A DNA stretch of 10,594 nt from CAYNST01 sp964399955 (GTDB lineage Bacteria; Pseudomonadota; Gammaproteobacteria; Pseudomonadales; Cellvibrionaceae). Both the position numbers and the translations under genes were made by a program. Positions 1 through 6,521 of this stretch are shown piece by piece. Position 1 is the first letter of the stretch. The number at the start of each line of letters is the position of its first letter. Below the pieces are notes generated by a model. The model saw nothing but the letters and a program-made list of their open reading frames with translations, was not told the origin of the DNA and searched no databases. The stretch covers positions 1 to 10,594 of the forward strand of contig CAYNST010000116.1 of assembly GCA_964399955.1 (NCBI GenBank), in the 5' to 3' direction.

Positions 1-302
1 ACGGGCACACCGTCAGCTCCGAGTTTCAGGCGCTGAACAAAGGGCTGCCATTGGAGCCCGGCAAGGTACTGGAATGGCACATGGAGCAGGGTGAGCCGCA
101 GTTTTTGCTTATGTCGCTCAGCTGGGGCACGGAGGCTGCGCCTTTGAAGTTCAGGGAGTACCTGACGGTGAATTTTGTGGATGAGCAGAGAATCTGTACT
201 CTGGCCACCCTTGGCGTGCGCAACAGGGCCGCCACTTTGCAGGAAGCACGGGAGATGGTCAAGGGACGGTTCAAAGACCTGACAAGTTGCCCCAAAGCCT
301 GA
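1..302 (+). CDS. 3' end of an unrecognised protein gene (5' end outside window)
   Basis: A reading frame with its first full codon at base 3 stays open from the window edge to a TGA at 300-302, giving the last 99 residues of a protein. A TTG at 51 could be read as a start, but the frame is open upstream and nothing marks a ribosome site there, so I treat this as a C-terminal fragment. The piece is soluble-looking: mixed alpha/beta composition, no membrane segment, no cysteine motif, and a charged tail ending in CPKA. I do not recognise the family. The gene converges on the lipoprotein gene at 379-1302, with a hairpin between them. The antisense frame at 26-295 is less likely because it would overlap this frame almost entirely and has no visible ribosome site. 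Confidence 0.6.
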   Translation, partial: GHTVSSEFQALNKGLPLEPGKVLEWHMEQGEPQFLLMSLSWGTEAAPLKFREYLTVNFVDEQRICTLATLGVRNRAATLQEAREMVKGRFKDLTSCPKA

Positions 303-317
303 CGATACCCTCTACAA

Positions 318-349
318 CAGGCCTGCTGTCAGTTGGACAGCCGGGCCTG
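318..349. terminator. Hairpin between convergent genes, probable bidirectional terminator
   Basis: The sequence CAGGCC-TG-CTGTC, a five-base loop AGTTG, and GACAG-CC-GGGCCTG form an imperfect stem of about 12 bp with one bulge or mismatch. It sits 16 bp after the stop of the left-hand gene and 30 bp after the stop of the convergent lipoprotein gene, where a shared terminator is expected. The T-tracts on either side are poor (CTTGAGAGTCTT on the + side), so its strength as a Rho-independent terminator is uncertain. Confidence 0.45.
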
Positions 350-378
350 CTTGAGAGTCTTGTGATTCTATTCCAGCC

Positions 379-1302
379 TCAAAAGAACAGCGGTTCGAAG
401 TCACCCATATCGGCGGAACCCAGGTCGCTCAAGAGCATCTGCAAGTGCAGCAGAGCGGTCGATGCGCTGACCAGCTCAGTAGTCACCGATCCCGATCCCT
501 CCACCAAAGCAAGCACTTCCGGCAACTCTGCAAAGTTAATGTTCAGGTGGCCAAACTCAATGGGTTGGGCCACGGCAGAAGCAGTCTCATAGTCAATGCT
601 GATGCCGTTGCTGGCATCACCGTCGGTGTCCAAGGTCAGCAGCAGGCTGGCAATGTTCAGCACCATGTCGTGTCGGGGTATGTTGCTGTCCGCCAGCACC
701 AAGGGCGTGACAAATTTTTGCGCCTGCACCTCGGGGAATTCCAACGCGCCGATGGAGAAAATGACGCTGTCTCCCTCCACGTACTGAAACTCACCATTGT
801 CATTGGTGAACCCTTCCTGGCCACCGGGTAAAGTCCGATACCGCATGCCGGACACCGGACTGTTGGTCAGCACGCCGGTCATAACCATGTCATTGCCGCC
901 GGAGCTGGATGACGAGGAGCTGCTTGACGACGAGGACGAACTGGAGCTCGATGAACTGCTTGAACTGCTTGAACTGCTTGAACTGCTTGAACTGCTTGAA
1001 CTGCTTGAACTGCTGGCGTTCACCAAGGTGCCGGAGCTTGACGAAGAACTGCTTGCGCTTGATGTAGAGCTGCTTGAACTTGAAGAAGAATTGCTTGAGC
1101 TAGATGAAGAACTGCTAGAGATCCCCACTGCGCCAGAGCTCGATGACGAGCTGGACGAACTGCTGGAACTGGAAGAGGAGCTGCCGGAACTGGACGAACT
1201 GCTTGACGCAGCGTCCGGCGCTGCGCTGGAAGAGCTGCCACTGTCGCAGCCGCTCAGTAATATCAGAAGGGCACTTGCCAGGCAGGCATTGATCTTGTGC
1301 AT
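379..1302 (-). CDS. Polyserine-linker lipoprotein with C-terminal conserved domain
   Basis: The gene encodes 307 residues. I chose the ATG at 1302-1300 because it gives a textbook lipoprotein signal: a short charged start (MHK), a hydrophobic stretch and the lipobox LLSGC with the lipidated cysteine at residue 19. AAGGA lies about 11 bases upstream. A TTG at 1344 would add 14 polar residues before the signal and is less likely. Residues 21-134 are almost all serine, in blocks broken by short pieces such as GAVGI and GTLVNA, and end in an uninterrupted run of 38 serines. Residues 135-307 form one domain that begins TGVLTNSPVSGMRYRT, continues with GGQEGFTNDNGEFQYVEGD, and later has NIASLLLTLDTDGDASNGI. 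This pattern resembles a domain I recall in gammaproteobacterial lipoproteins and secreted proteins, in which a short beta module precedes an alpha-helical end. Its function is unknown to me. Polyserine linkers in Cellvibrio-like bacteria usually tether surface or secreted carbohydrate-active proteins. No catalytic motif is visible. The residue after the cysteine is Asp, which bears on membrane sorting. Confidence 0.85.
   Translation of the reverse strand: MHKINACLASALLILLSGCDSGSSSSAAPDAASSSSSSSGSSSSSSSSSSSSSSSSGAVGISSSSSSSSSNSSSSSSSSTSSASSSSSSSGTLVNASSSSSSSSSSSSSSSSSSSSSSSSSSSSSSSSSSSSSSGGNDMVMTGVLTNSPVSGMRYRTLPGGQEGFTNDNGEFQYVEGDSVIFSIGALEFPEVQAQKFVTPLVLADSNIPRHDMVLNIASLLLTLDTDGDASNGISIDYETASAVAQPIEFGHLNINFAELPEVLALVEGSGSVTTELVSASTALLHLQMLLSDLGSADMGDFEPLFF
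952..1014 (-). repeat. Seven perfect tandem 9-bp copies inside the lipoprotein serine linker
   Basis: The unit TGAACTGCT (AGCAGTTCA on the coding strand, Ser-Ser-Ser) is repeated seven times with no mismatch. It makes 21 of the 38 serines in the last serine run; the other 17 use mixed codons. Because the unit is 9 bp, gain or loss of copies changes linker length but never the frame. Confidence 0.95.
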
Positions 1303-1572
1303 TGCATTGCATTTCCTTGAGTATGAATCCCGGTTCTTCAGCAAAGCGCCTTCGCGCCGACCGGAGCGCAGGTCTGTGCGCGTCTTGCGTTCGAATGAGG
1401 ACTGCTGTGAAGGGCGGGGCAGGGACCGGCCGACGGCTGTACAGCGGGTTGCTTTGCCGCAGTTTAAACGGTGGTCGAAAACAACTCTAATTTTTCTTTG
1501 CGGACTGTGACGGCGTTGGTGCCACGGAAGGCGACAAGGCTCGTGCGCTGAACTCTGGGGCGGACGCTAATC

Positions 1573-1857
1573 TCAGTCAACTGCCGCGTGGCTATCGCCT
1601 GGCAGTTGACCGCGAATCAGCAGCACGCGGCTTTGCACGCCTTGCTGAATAAGGCTGTTGCTGACCGCGACCGCCCCAGTGCGGTGAACGGCCAGCTTGT
1701 GCCCCAACTGCCCCTGCAGACTGCCGTTGATCGTGCCGTCCGGGCCACGGCTACCGGGCACCTCCGCCGGTTGGGAAAACTGCCTACCGCCATCTTTGGA
1801 AACAGCGTAGCTCAGCCCGTGGGGGCGGGGCTGGCCCTGTGGCTCCCAAATCACCAC
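1573..1857 (-). CDS. Short sialidase/BNR-like protein, possibly a truncated remnant
   Basis: The ORF is 94 residues from a GTG at 1857-1855 (a second GTG follows at once) to a TGA at 1575-1573. The protein reads VIWEPQ...PHGLSYAVSKDGGRQFSQPAEVPGS, then INGSLQGQLGHKLAVH, then VSNSLIQQGVQSRVLLIRG. The S-x-DGG-x-x-F segment is the Asp-box (BNR) signature of sialidase-like beta-propellers, and the rest resembles the last part of the exo-alpha-sialidase-like proteins found in many proteobacteria. Those proteins are normally several hundred residues long with a signal peptide. Here there is neither, and the frame upstream has no ATG, GTG or TTG before a stop at 2023-2025. Its start overlaps the TAG of the upstream membrane-protein gene by one base (TAGTG), which would permit translational coupling. 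It is either a small coupled protein or the 3' remnant of a larger gene whose front was lost. One Asp box alone does not support enzyme activity. Confidence 0.5.
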   Translation of the reverse strand: MVIWEPQGQPRPHGLSYAVSKDGGRQFSQPAEVPGSRGPDGTINGSLQGQLGHKLAVHRTGAVAVSNSLIQQGVQSRVLLIRGQLPGDSHAAVD

Positions 1858-2471
1858 TAAGCGTCCGCGCCCGTCTGTGCCTGCTGCGGGTGTACCGCAA
1901 AGAGTTTCTTGAATAGCCAGTGAGAGGGCAAATACACCAGAAAGACGAAGGCCAGCATCAGTAGCGCCAGGTAAAGGTAAGAGGGTATCCAGTCTTGAGG
2001 TTCTGCCGGGCCGTACACCCAGTTAACGTTGTCGGCCGGGCCGGTGACCAGATAGGTCACGGGCAAAACCACCGCCGTCAGGGCTATCTGGGCGGGCAGG
2101 GCGCGGCGGTCGTAGCCAAAGCGCAGCAGCATGAATAACAGCACCGGCGGTATGGCCAAATGAAACAGGCCTGATAGCACGCGAATGTGCCAGGCGGGGT
2201 CATCGCCCTCGGCGAACATGTAGGCCGCAATGCGCAACAGATTACCGCCGGTCAAAAAATCCAGAACCCAGGCAATTTCCAGCAATAACACGCTCACCGC
2301 CATCATGCTGGCAATAAAGCGGTTTTCCAGCCAAAGTGCCGGCACCAGCAGAATCAGTGCGATGTCGGAAAACCAGAGAAAGTTGCCAGGCCCCAGGTCA
2401 CGCCAGTAGACCGGGATGATCACACACACCATAAGTGTATAGGCAAGCTTCAGCCAGAGAGGTACGCGCAT
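1857..2471 (-). CDS. Conserved multi-pass membrane protein of unknown function
   Basis: The gene encodes 204 residues. The ATG at 2471-2469 has GAGG five bases upstream (GAGGCAAAAATG). The chain is dominated by hydrophobic segments, roughly residues 7-24, 33-50, 53-73, 96-118, 125-145 and 166-186, giving about six inner-membrane helices, with a short polar C-terminus. Notable motifs are FLWFSDIALIL near residue 32, LLEIAWVLDFL near 63, FGYDRRALP between helices, NVNWVYGP near 148, and VYLPSHWLFKKLF near the end. I recognise this as a widespread family of uncharacterised integral membrane proteins but know no function. Acidic and aromatic residues within the helices (SD, EIAW, NVNW) could mean ligand or ion handling; that is speculation. 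It is the first gene of a minus-strand pair with the sialidase-like ORF and is divergent from the antiporter operon. Confidence 0.8.
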   Translation of the reverse strand: MRVPLWLKLAYTLMVCVIIPVYWRDLGPGNFLWFSDIALILLVPALWLENRFIASMMAVSVLLLEIAWVLDFLTGGNLLRIAAYMFAEGDDPAWHIRVLSGLFHLAIPPVLLFMLLRFGYDRRALPAQIALTAVVLPVTYLVTGPADNVNWVYGPAEPQDWIPSYLYLALLMLAFVFLVYLPSHWLFKKLFAVHPQQAQTGADA

Positions 2472-2527
2472 TTTTGCCTCGCTGCGGTTGTCAGGTCTCG
2501 CCTCTAATTTGGATAACGCGGTAAATA

Positions 2528-2680
2528 ATGCCGGGGCCTTCGGTATTTGTATTTTTTGCGTTTCTGCCGCAGAACCTTGCTCGGGTGCAGCAGTTTACCT
2601 GGCGGGTGCGCAGTGATCAGCAATTGCCCGCCAAGGTGAATTGGTACGCGGGCAATCACTTTTGGGTGCAATTGCGATAA
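2528..2680 (+). CDS. Doubtful 50-codon ORF
   Basis: ATG at 2528 and TAA at 2678 enclose a 50-residue peptide with a hydrophobic start (VFVFFAFLP) and an aromatic tail containing FTWRVRSDQQ and NWYAGNHFWVQLR. The composition looks more protein-like than random DNA, but there is no Shine-Dalgarno sequence (the upstream bases are GCGGTAAATA), and the ORF contains a 9-bp inverted repeat. It could be the end of a decayed gene, a small membrane peptide or chance. I cannot name a family. Confidence 0.2.
   Translation: MPGPSVFVFFAFLPQNLARVQQFTWRVRSDQQLPAKVNWYAGNHFWVQLR
2623..2656. repeat. Inverted repeat ATTGCCCGC / GCGGGCAAT
   Basis: A perfect 9-bp stem (2623-2631 with 2648-2656) spans a 16-base loop and is followed on the + strand by CACTTTTGGG. 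It could be a weak terminator or a structure left from a lost gene. It overlaps the doubtful ORF at 2528-2680. Confidence 0.5.
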
Positions 2681-2874
2681 AAGAGAACCCGGCTTGCGCC
2701 AGGTCGGAAGGGAGGGCGCTGTTGACTTCAGGCTGCCGCGCGCCCACCGGCCCTAATGGCAAAGGTAGTGCCCGGTGTCTGCACGATGATCGCGTCGGAT
2801 ACAAATAGTCAGGTGATGGTGCCTGTGGTGAGGTCGTATATTCAGTCGCAGCCCCAATCGGCGACGCCTTGGTG

Positions 2875-2906
2875 GCGCGGGCACCTTGCGGATGGGGTGC
2901 CCGCGC
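2875..2906. repeat. Strong GC-rich hairpin, 11-bp perfect stem
   Basis: GCGCGGGCACC (2875-2885) and GGTGCCCGCGC (2896-2906) are perfect reverse complements around a 10-base loop. The + strand then reads GTTTCCGCCC, so the T-run is too short for a classical Rho-independent terminator. No gene clearly ends just before it on either strand. It may be a terminator of a lost transcript, or a structured element upstream of the antiporter operon. Confidence 0.55.
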
Positions 2907-3220
2907 GTTTCCGCCCAAGCCTTAGAGTTCATCGGGGTGATAGGGGCTTAGGCCTTTCTCCGCCGCTTGGCAAACCTTGCTGAAACTGGTCGCAACCCCC
3001 AGCTATCAGGTTAACAGCAGACAGATCAGGTTTGCTGCCCGAGCCGCTTGCAGCTCTGCAGCAGTAGTGACTTCAGGCGGCACAGGTTCTGTGTTCTAAT
3101 GGCGCGCCGAAGATTCTCGCACCGGCCGGCGCTGTCGGCGCTGCACAGGATGTTCATCAATTATTAGGGTTGCTAGCCGGTTGCTTGGAGCCTGCTAGAT
3201 AAGGTTGAGGTGCTTTCCCA

Positions 3221-6177
3221 ATGACGCTTCTGCTAATCGTGTTTTTGCCACTTTTTGGTGCCCTGCTGCCAAAATTTACTGAAAGGGTTGGCCGCACCGC
3301 TTGCGCATACTCCGCTGCTGCTGGCCCGGCCGCAGCGCTGGCGCTGTTGATAACTCAATTGCCACAGGTGTTGTCCGGCCATACTCTGCTGTTCCACCTG
3401 GATTGGATGCCCGCATTGGGTCTGGATCTCAGCCTGCGGCTTGACGGGCTTAGCCTGATGTTTGCGCTGCTGATTCTGGGTATTGGCCTGCTGGTCATTC
3501 TTTATGCACGTTATTATTTAAAAGCAAAAGACTCACTGGGCCGCCTCTACTGTTTGTTGCTGCTGTTCATGATGGCCATGCTCGGCATTGTCATGTCGGA
3601 TAACCTGTTGCTGCTGGTTGTGTTCTGGGAACTCACCAGCCTCAGCTCATTTTTATTGATTGGTTATTGGTCCTACAGCAGTGACGCACGCAAGGGCGCA
3701 CGCATGGCGCTGGCGGTAACCGGAGCGGGGGGGCTTGCCCTGCTGGCCGGTGCGCTGCTGTTGGGGCATATTGTTGGCAGCTTCAATTTGGGGACCATTC
3801 TGGCATCCGCGGAAGTGATTCAGCAGCACGCGCTTTATCCCGTCGCGTTGGTGTTGATCCTGCTGGGCGCCTTTGCCAAATCCGCGCAGTTTCCCTTCCA
3901 TTTTTGGCTGCCGCACGCCATGGCAGCACCCACACCGGTTTCGGCTTATTTGCATTCGGCCACCATGGTCAAGGCCGGAGTCTTCTTGCTGGCACGTATG
4001 TATCCTGCTTTGGCGGGCAGCGAGCTGTGGTTCTACATTGTCACCCTGACAGGCTTGGCCACTTTGGTATTCGGCGCCTATGTGGCGCTGTTCAAACACG
4101 ATCTCAAAGGCCTGCTGGCCTATTCCACCATCAGCCATTTGGGGCTCATCACCCTGTTGTTTGGCTTGAGCACGCCCTTGGCAGCGGTGGCCGCACTGTT
4201 TCATATCATGAACCACGCAACCTTCAAGGCATCTCTGTTTATGGCCGCCGGCATTATTGACCACGAGACCGGCACGCGGGATATGCGCCGCTTGAATGGG
4301 CTGCGCAAATACATGCCGCATACCGCGCTGCTGGCCATGGTGGCGTGCGCTGCCATGGCCGGAGTACCCTTGCTGAATGGGTTTCTGAGCAAAGAGATGT
4401 TTTTTGCCGAGACCCTGGAGTTGCGCAATGTGGTGGTGCTCAATTGGATGGTTCCGATATTGGCCACCCTGGCGGGGGCGCTCTCGGTGGCCTATTCCTT
4501 CCGTTTTATCCATGACGTATTCTTCAACGGTCAGCCAAAAGACCTGCCCAAATACCCGCCCCACGAACCGCCGCGCTATATGATTGNNNNNNNNNNNNNN
4601 NNNNNNNNNNNNNNNNNNNNNNNNNNNNNNNNNNNNNNNNNNNNNNNNNNNNNNNNNNNNNNNNNNNNNNNNNNNNNNNNNNNNNNCAGCCAAAAGACCT
4701 GCCCAAATACCCGCCCCACGAACCGCCGCGCTATATGATTGTGCCGGTGGAAATACTGGTGGCTCTGTGCCTGTTGGTGGGGGTTCTGCCGGCGCTGACC
4801 ATTGCGCCATTTTTGAACGCAGCGTCGCTTGCGGTGCTGGGCGCTGCCAAGCCGGACTACCACATTGCCCTGTGGCACGGCTTTAATCTGCCACTGTTGA
4901 TGAGCGTCATCGCGTTGGCCGGCGGCCTTGCCGTTTACAGCCAGCGTCGCTTGTTGTTTCGGTTTTATGAGAGCTTTTCTCACCCAGATATGAAGCTGCT
5001 GTTTGAGGCTGTGGTGCAGCGGGTGGTGCGTGGCTGTATCGCCCTGACCAGGCATCTGGAAAACGGCTCCCTGCAAAGGTACATGGCTTTTTTTGTTATG
5101 TCCGGTGTGTTGGTCGGCACAGCTGCTGTTTGGCCGCTGGTGGGATTGACCGGGTCACAGGTCACCACACCCCTGGATGCCGTAAGCCTGCTCCTGGGCG
5201 TGATTCTGCTGGTAGGCGCTTTTGGCACGGTGTTGCTGCACCACAACCGGTTTGCGGCCCTGCTGTTGTTGAGCGTGGTGGGTTTGATGGTGGCGCTGAT
5301 TTTTGTGCGTTTTTCGGCACCCGACCTGGCGCTGACGCAACTGTCGGTGGAGGTGGTCACCATCGTGCTGATCATGCTGGCGCTGTATTTTTTGCCGCAA
5401 TTGACGCCCAATGAGTCCAATCTGCCCCGGGTCAGCCGGGATGTGCTCCTGGCGGGATCTGCTGGGGCCGGCATGGGTTTGTTTACCTGGGCCATTCTGA
5501 CGCGCCCCTATACACCCATCTCTGAATTTTTTCTGGCCAACAGTTTGACCGGCGGTGGAGGTACCAATGTGGTCAATGTGATTCTGGTGGACTTCCGCGG
5601 CTTTGACACCCTGGGAGAAATTACCGTGCTGCTGGTTGCGGCCGTGGGTATCTACAGCCTGTTGCTGGGGCTCAGATTGCCCGTGCCGCGCACCGACAGT
5701 GACAACCGCCCCTGGGCAAAAGAGCCGCACCCGCCCATTCTTTCGGTAATGGGGCGCATTCTGCTGCCGCTGGCACTGATGGTATCGGCCTATATCTTTG
5801 TGCGCGGACACAACCTGCCGGGCGGTGGGTTCATTGCCGGCCTGATCACCAGTGTGGCCATTATCCTGCAGTATGTTTCCAGCGGTGTCGGTTGGATTCA
5901 ACAACGTCTCAGTTGGGAGTACCGCCGCGTGGCGGCCGCCGGCGTACTGCTGGCCACCATCAGCGGTTTGGGCAGCTGGGCCTTCGGCCACCCGTTTCTC
6001 ACCTCCACTTTTGCCCACGTGCATTGGCCGCTGGTAGGTGAATTTGAGCTGGCCTCGGCCATGGTGTTTGATGCCGGTGTCTACCTGACCGTGGTGGGGG
6101 CCACCCTGTTGATTCTTGCCCAATTGGGCATTCTGGCGCAAACCAGTTATGACGCGCCGGTAGAGGAGGGCCATTGA
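3221..6177 (+). CDS. mrpA: Mrp-type Na+/H+ antiporter subunit A fused to subunit B (frame interrupted by a false assembly gap)
   Basis: This is the large membrane subunit of the Mrp/Mnh/Pha/Sha multisubunit cation/H+ antiporter, related to the NuoL proton channel of complex I. As written, the ORF from 3221 runs into Ns at 4587. Removing the 100 Ns and one copy of the identical 55-bp flank (155 bases) joins it in frame to the ORF ending with TGA at 6175-6177, giving 933 residues, a usual size for A-B fusions. In merged numbering, the antiporter core has FWELTS (Glu137), FAKSAQFPFHFWLPHAMAAP (Lys220), SATMVKAG (Lys251), FKHDLKGLLAYSTISHLG (Lys296) and GFLSKEMFF (Lys391), matching the charged residues of the NuoL/MrpA proton path. 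The MrpA C-terminal part includes a DUF4040/MbhD-like segment (about 600-675, with PDLALTQLSVE) and an MbhE-like segment (about 729-765, VDFRGFDTLGE). The MnhB domain covers about 787-918 (FVRGHNLPGGGFIAGL). GAGG lies ten bases before the ATG. The stop overlaps the mrpC ATG by one base. Confidence 0.93.
4532..4586 (+). repeat. Left copy of the 55-bp duplicate flanking the N gap
   Basis: These 55 bases are identical to 4687-4741. Neither copy can be extended outward on the N side, because Ns begin directly at 4587 and end at 4686. This is an assembly duplication, not a biological repeat. Confidence 0.97.
4587..4686. other. Run of exactly 100 Ns: unclosed scaffold join that is a false gap
   Basis: One hundred Ns is a common placeholder for a gap of unknown size. 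Both edges carry the same 55 bp, and merging them keeps the subunit A reading frame open: 155 bases are removed, which moves frame 2 into frame 1 as required. The true sequence therefore probably has nothing missing here. The contigs overlap by 55 bp and were not merged. Confidence 0.93.
4687..4741 (+). repeat. Right copy of the 55-bp duplicate flanking the N gap
   Basis: Identical to 4532-4586. The frame here (residues YMI then VPVEILVALC) continues the subunit A protein. An ORF called from the ATG at 4735 would be an artefact start in the middle of MrpA. Confidence 0.97.
6163..6169 (+). promoter_or_regulatory. Strong Shine-Dalgarno GAGGAGG that sets the mrpC start
   Basis: GAGGAGG lies in the last codons of the A-B gene, seven bases before the ATG at 6177. 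The spacing favours this ATG over the TTG at 6174, which overlaps the upstream stop. Confidence 0.85.
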
Positions 6178-6521
6178 TGGAAGCCTTGATAGCTGTGGTT
6201 ATTGCCGTGCTCACCAGCTGCGGCGTATACATGATGCTGCGCGCCCGCACCTTTCCGGTGATTCTTGGGCTGACTTTATTGTCCTACGCGGTCAATCTGT
6301 TCATTTTTGTAATGGGCCGCCTGCGCAGCGATGCACCGGCCATTCTCACCGACCAGGGTGAGCTGTACGCCGACCCCTTGCCGCAGGCGCTGGTGTTAAC
6401 CGCAATTGTCATTGGTTTTGCCATGACCGCTTTTGTATTGGTGCTGTCACTGCGCGCCCGCGCCGAATTGGGCAACGACCATGTTGACGGGGGCATGGAG
6501 CCGCGAGGTGGCCGCCCATGA
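6177..6521 (+). CDS. mrpC: Mrp antiporter subunit C (NuoK-like)
   Basis: The gene encodes 114 residues, the normal size for the family. Subunit C is a three-helix membrane protein related to NuoK of complex I and is a required part of the antiporter complex. Helices cover about residues 2-20, 27-47 and 67-91. The diagnostic motif DPLPQALVLTAIVIGFA (residues 66-82) is at the start of the third helix, and the polar loop before it (RLRSDAPAILTDQGELY) is typical. The C-terminus is short and charged. The start ATG shares its A with the upstream TGA, and the stop overlaps the mrpD ATG as ATGA, so translation of A-B, C and D is probably coupled. Nothing is missing or unusual. Confidence 0.95.
   Translation: MEALIAVVIAVLTSCGVYMMLRARTFPVILGLTLLSYAVNLFIFVMGRLRSDAPAILTDQGELYADPLPQALVLTAIVIGFAMTAFVLVLSLRARAELGNDHVDGGMEPRGGRP

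Larger units (their letters stand above)
2472..3220. other. 749-bp region with no convincing gene
   Basis: This region lies between the divergent membrane-protein gene and the antiporter operon, so promoters for both should sit here. I see no near-consensus pair. The best candidate for the antiporter is TTGCTA (3170-3175), a 17-bp spacer and TGCTAG (3193-3198), which is weak. The first antiporter gene has GAGG at 3207-3210, ten bases before its ATG. Two good inverted repeats (2623-2656 and 2875-2906), a small CACAG-GTT-CTGTG hairpin (3081-3093) and a 50-codon ORF (2528-2680) are listed or discussed separately. Frames at 2595-2918 (-) and 2756-2983 (+) are open but have no ribosome site or recognisable family. 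Confidence 0.6.

Noticed and set aside
952..1014. CRISPR-like or regulatory tandem repeat
   Set aside because: The units are contiguous 9-mers without spacers and lie in frame in a coding serine tract.
797..1510. 237-residue + strand ORF rich in Leu, Glu and Asp (repeated ELLELL)
   Set aside because: It is the antisense reading of the serine codons of the lipoprotein gene. The opposite strand has a clean lipobox and a recognisable C-terminal domain.
2595..2983. Open frames at 2595-2918 (-) and 2756-2983 (+)
   Set aside because: Neither has a ribosome site, membrane or signal features, or a recognisable motif; they overlap each other and the strong hairpin at 2875-2906.
4532..4741. A 55-bp direct repeat flanking an insertion (target duplication or tandem duplication)
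   Set aside because: Target duplications are far shorter, both copies abut exactly 100 Ns, and merging restores the reading frame, so an assembly overlap is the simpler explanation.
5155..6174. 339-residue minus-strand ORF opposite mrpA-B
   Set aside because: Gln/His/Gly-rich shadow of hydrophobic codons on the coding strand, as are the other minus-strand frames across the antiporter operon.
4735..6177. A separate gene starting at the ATG at 4735
   Set aside because: That ATG is an internal methionine of MrpA (YMIVPVEI) and only looks like a start because of the false gap before it.
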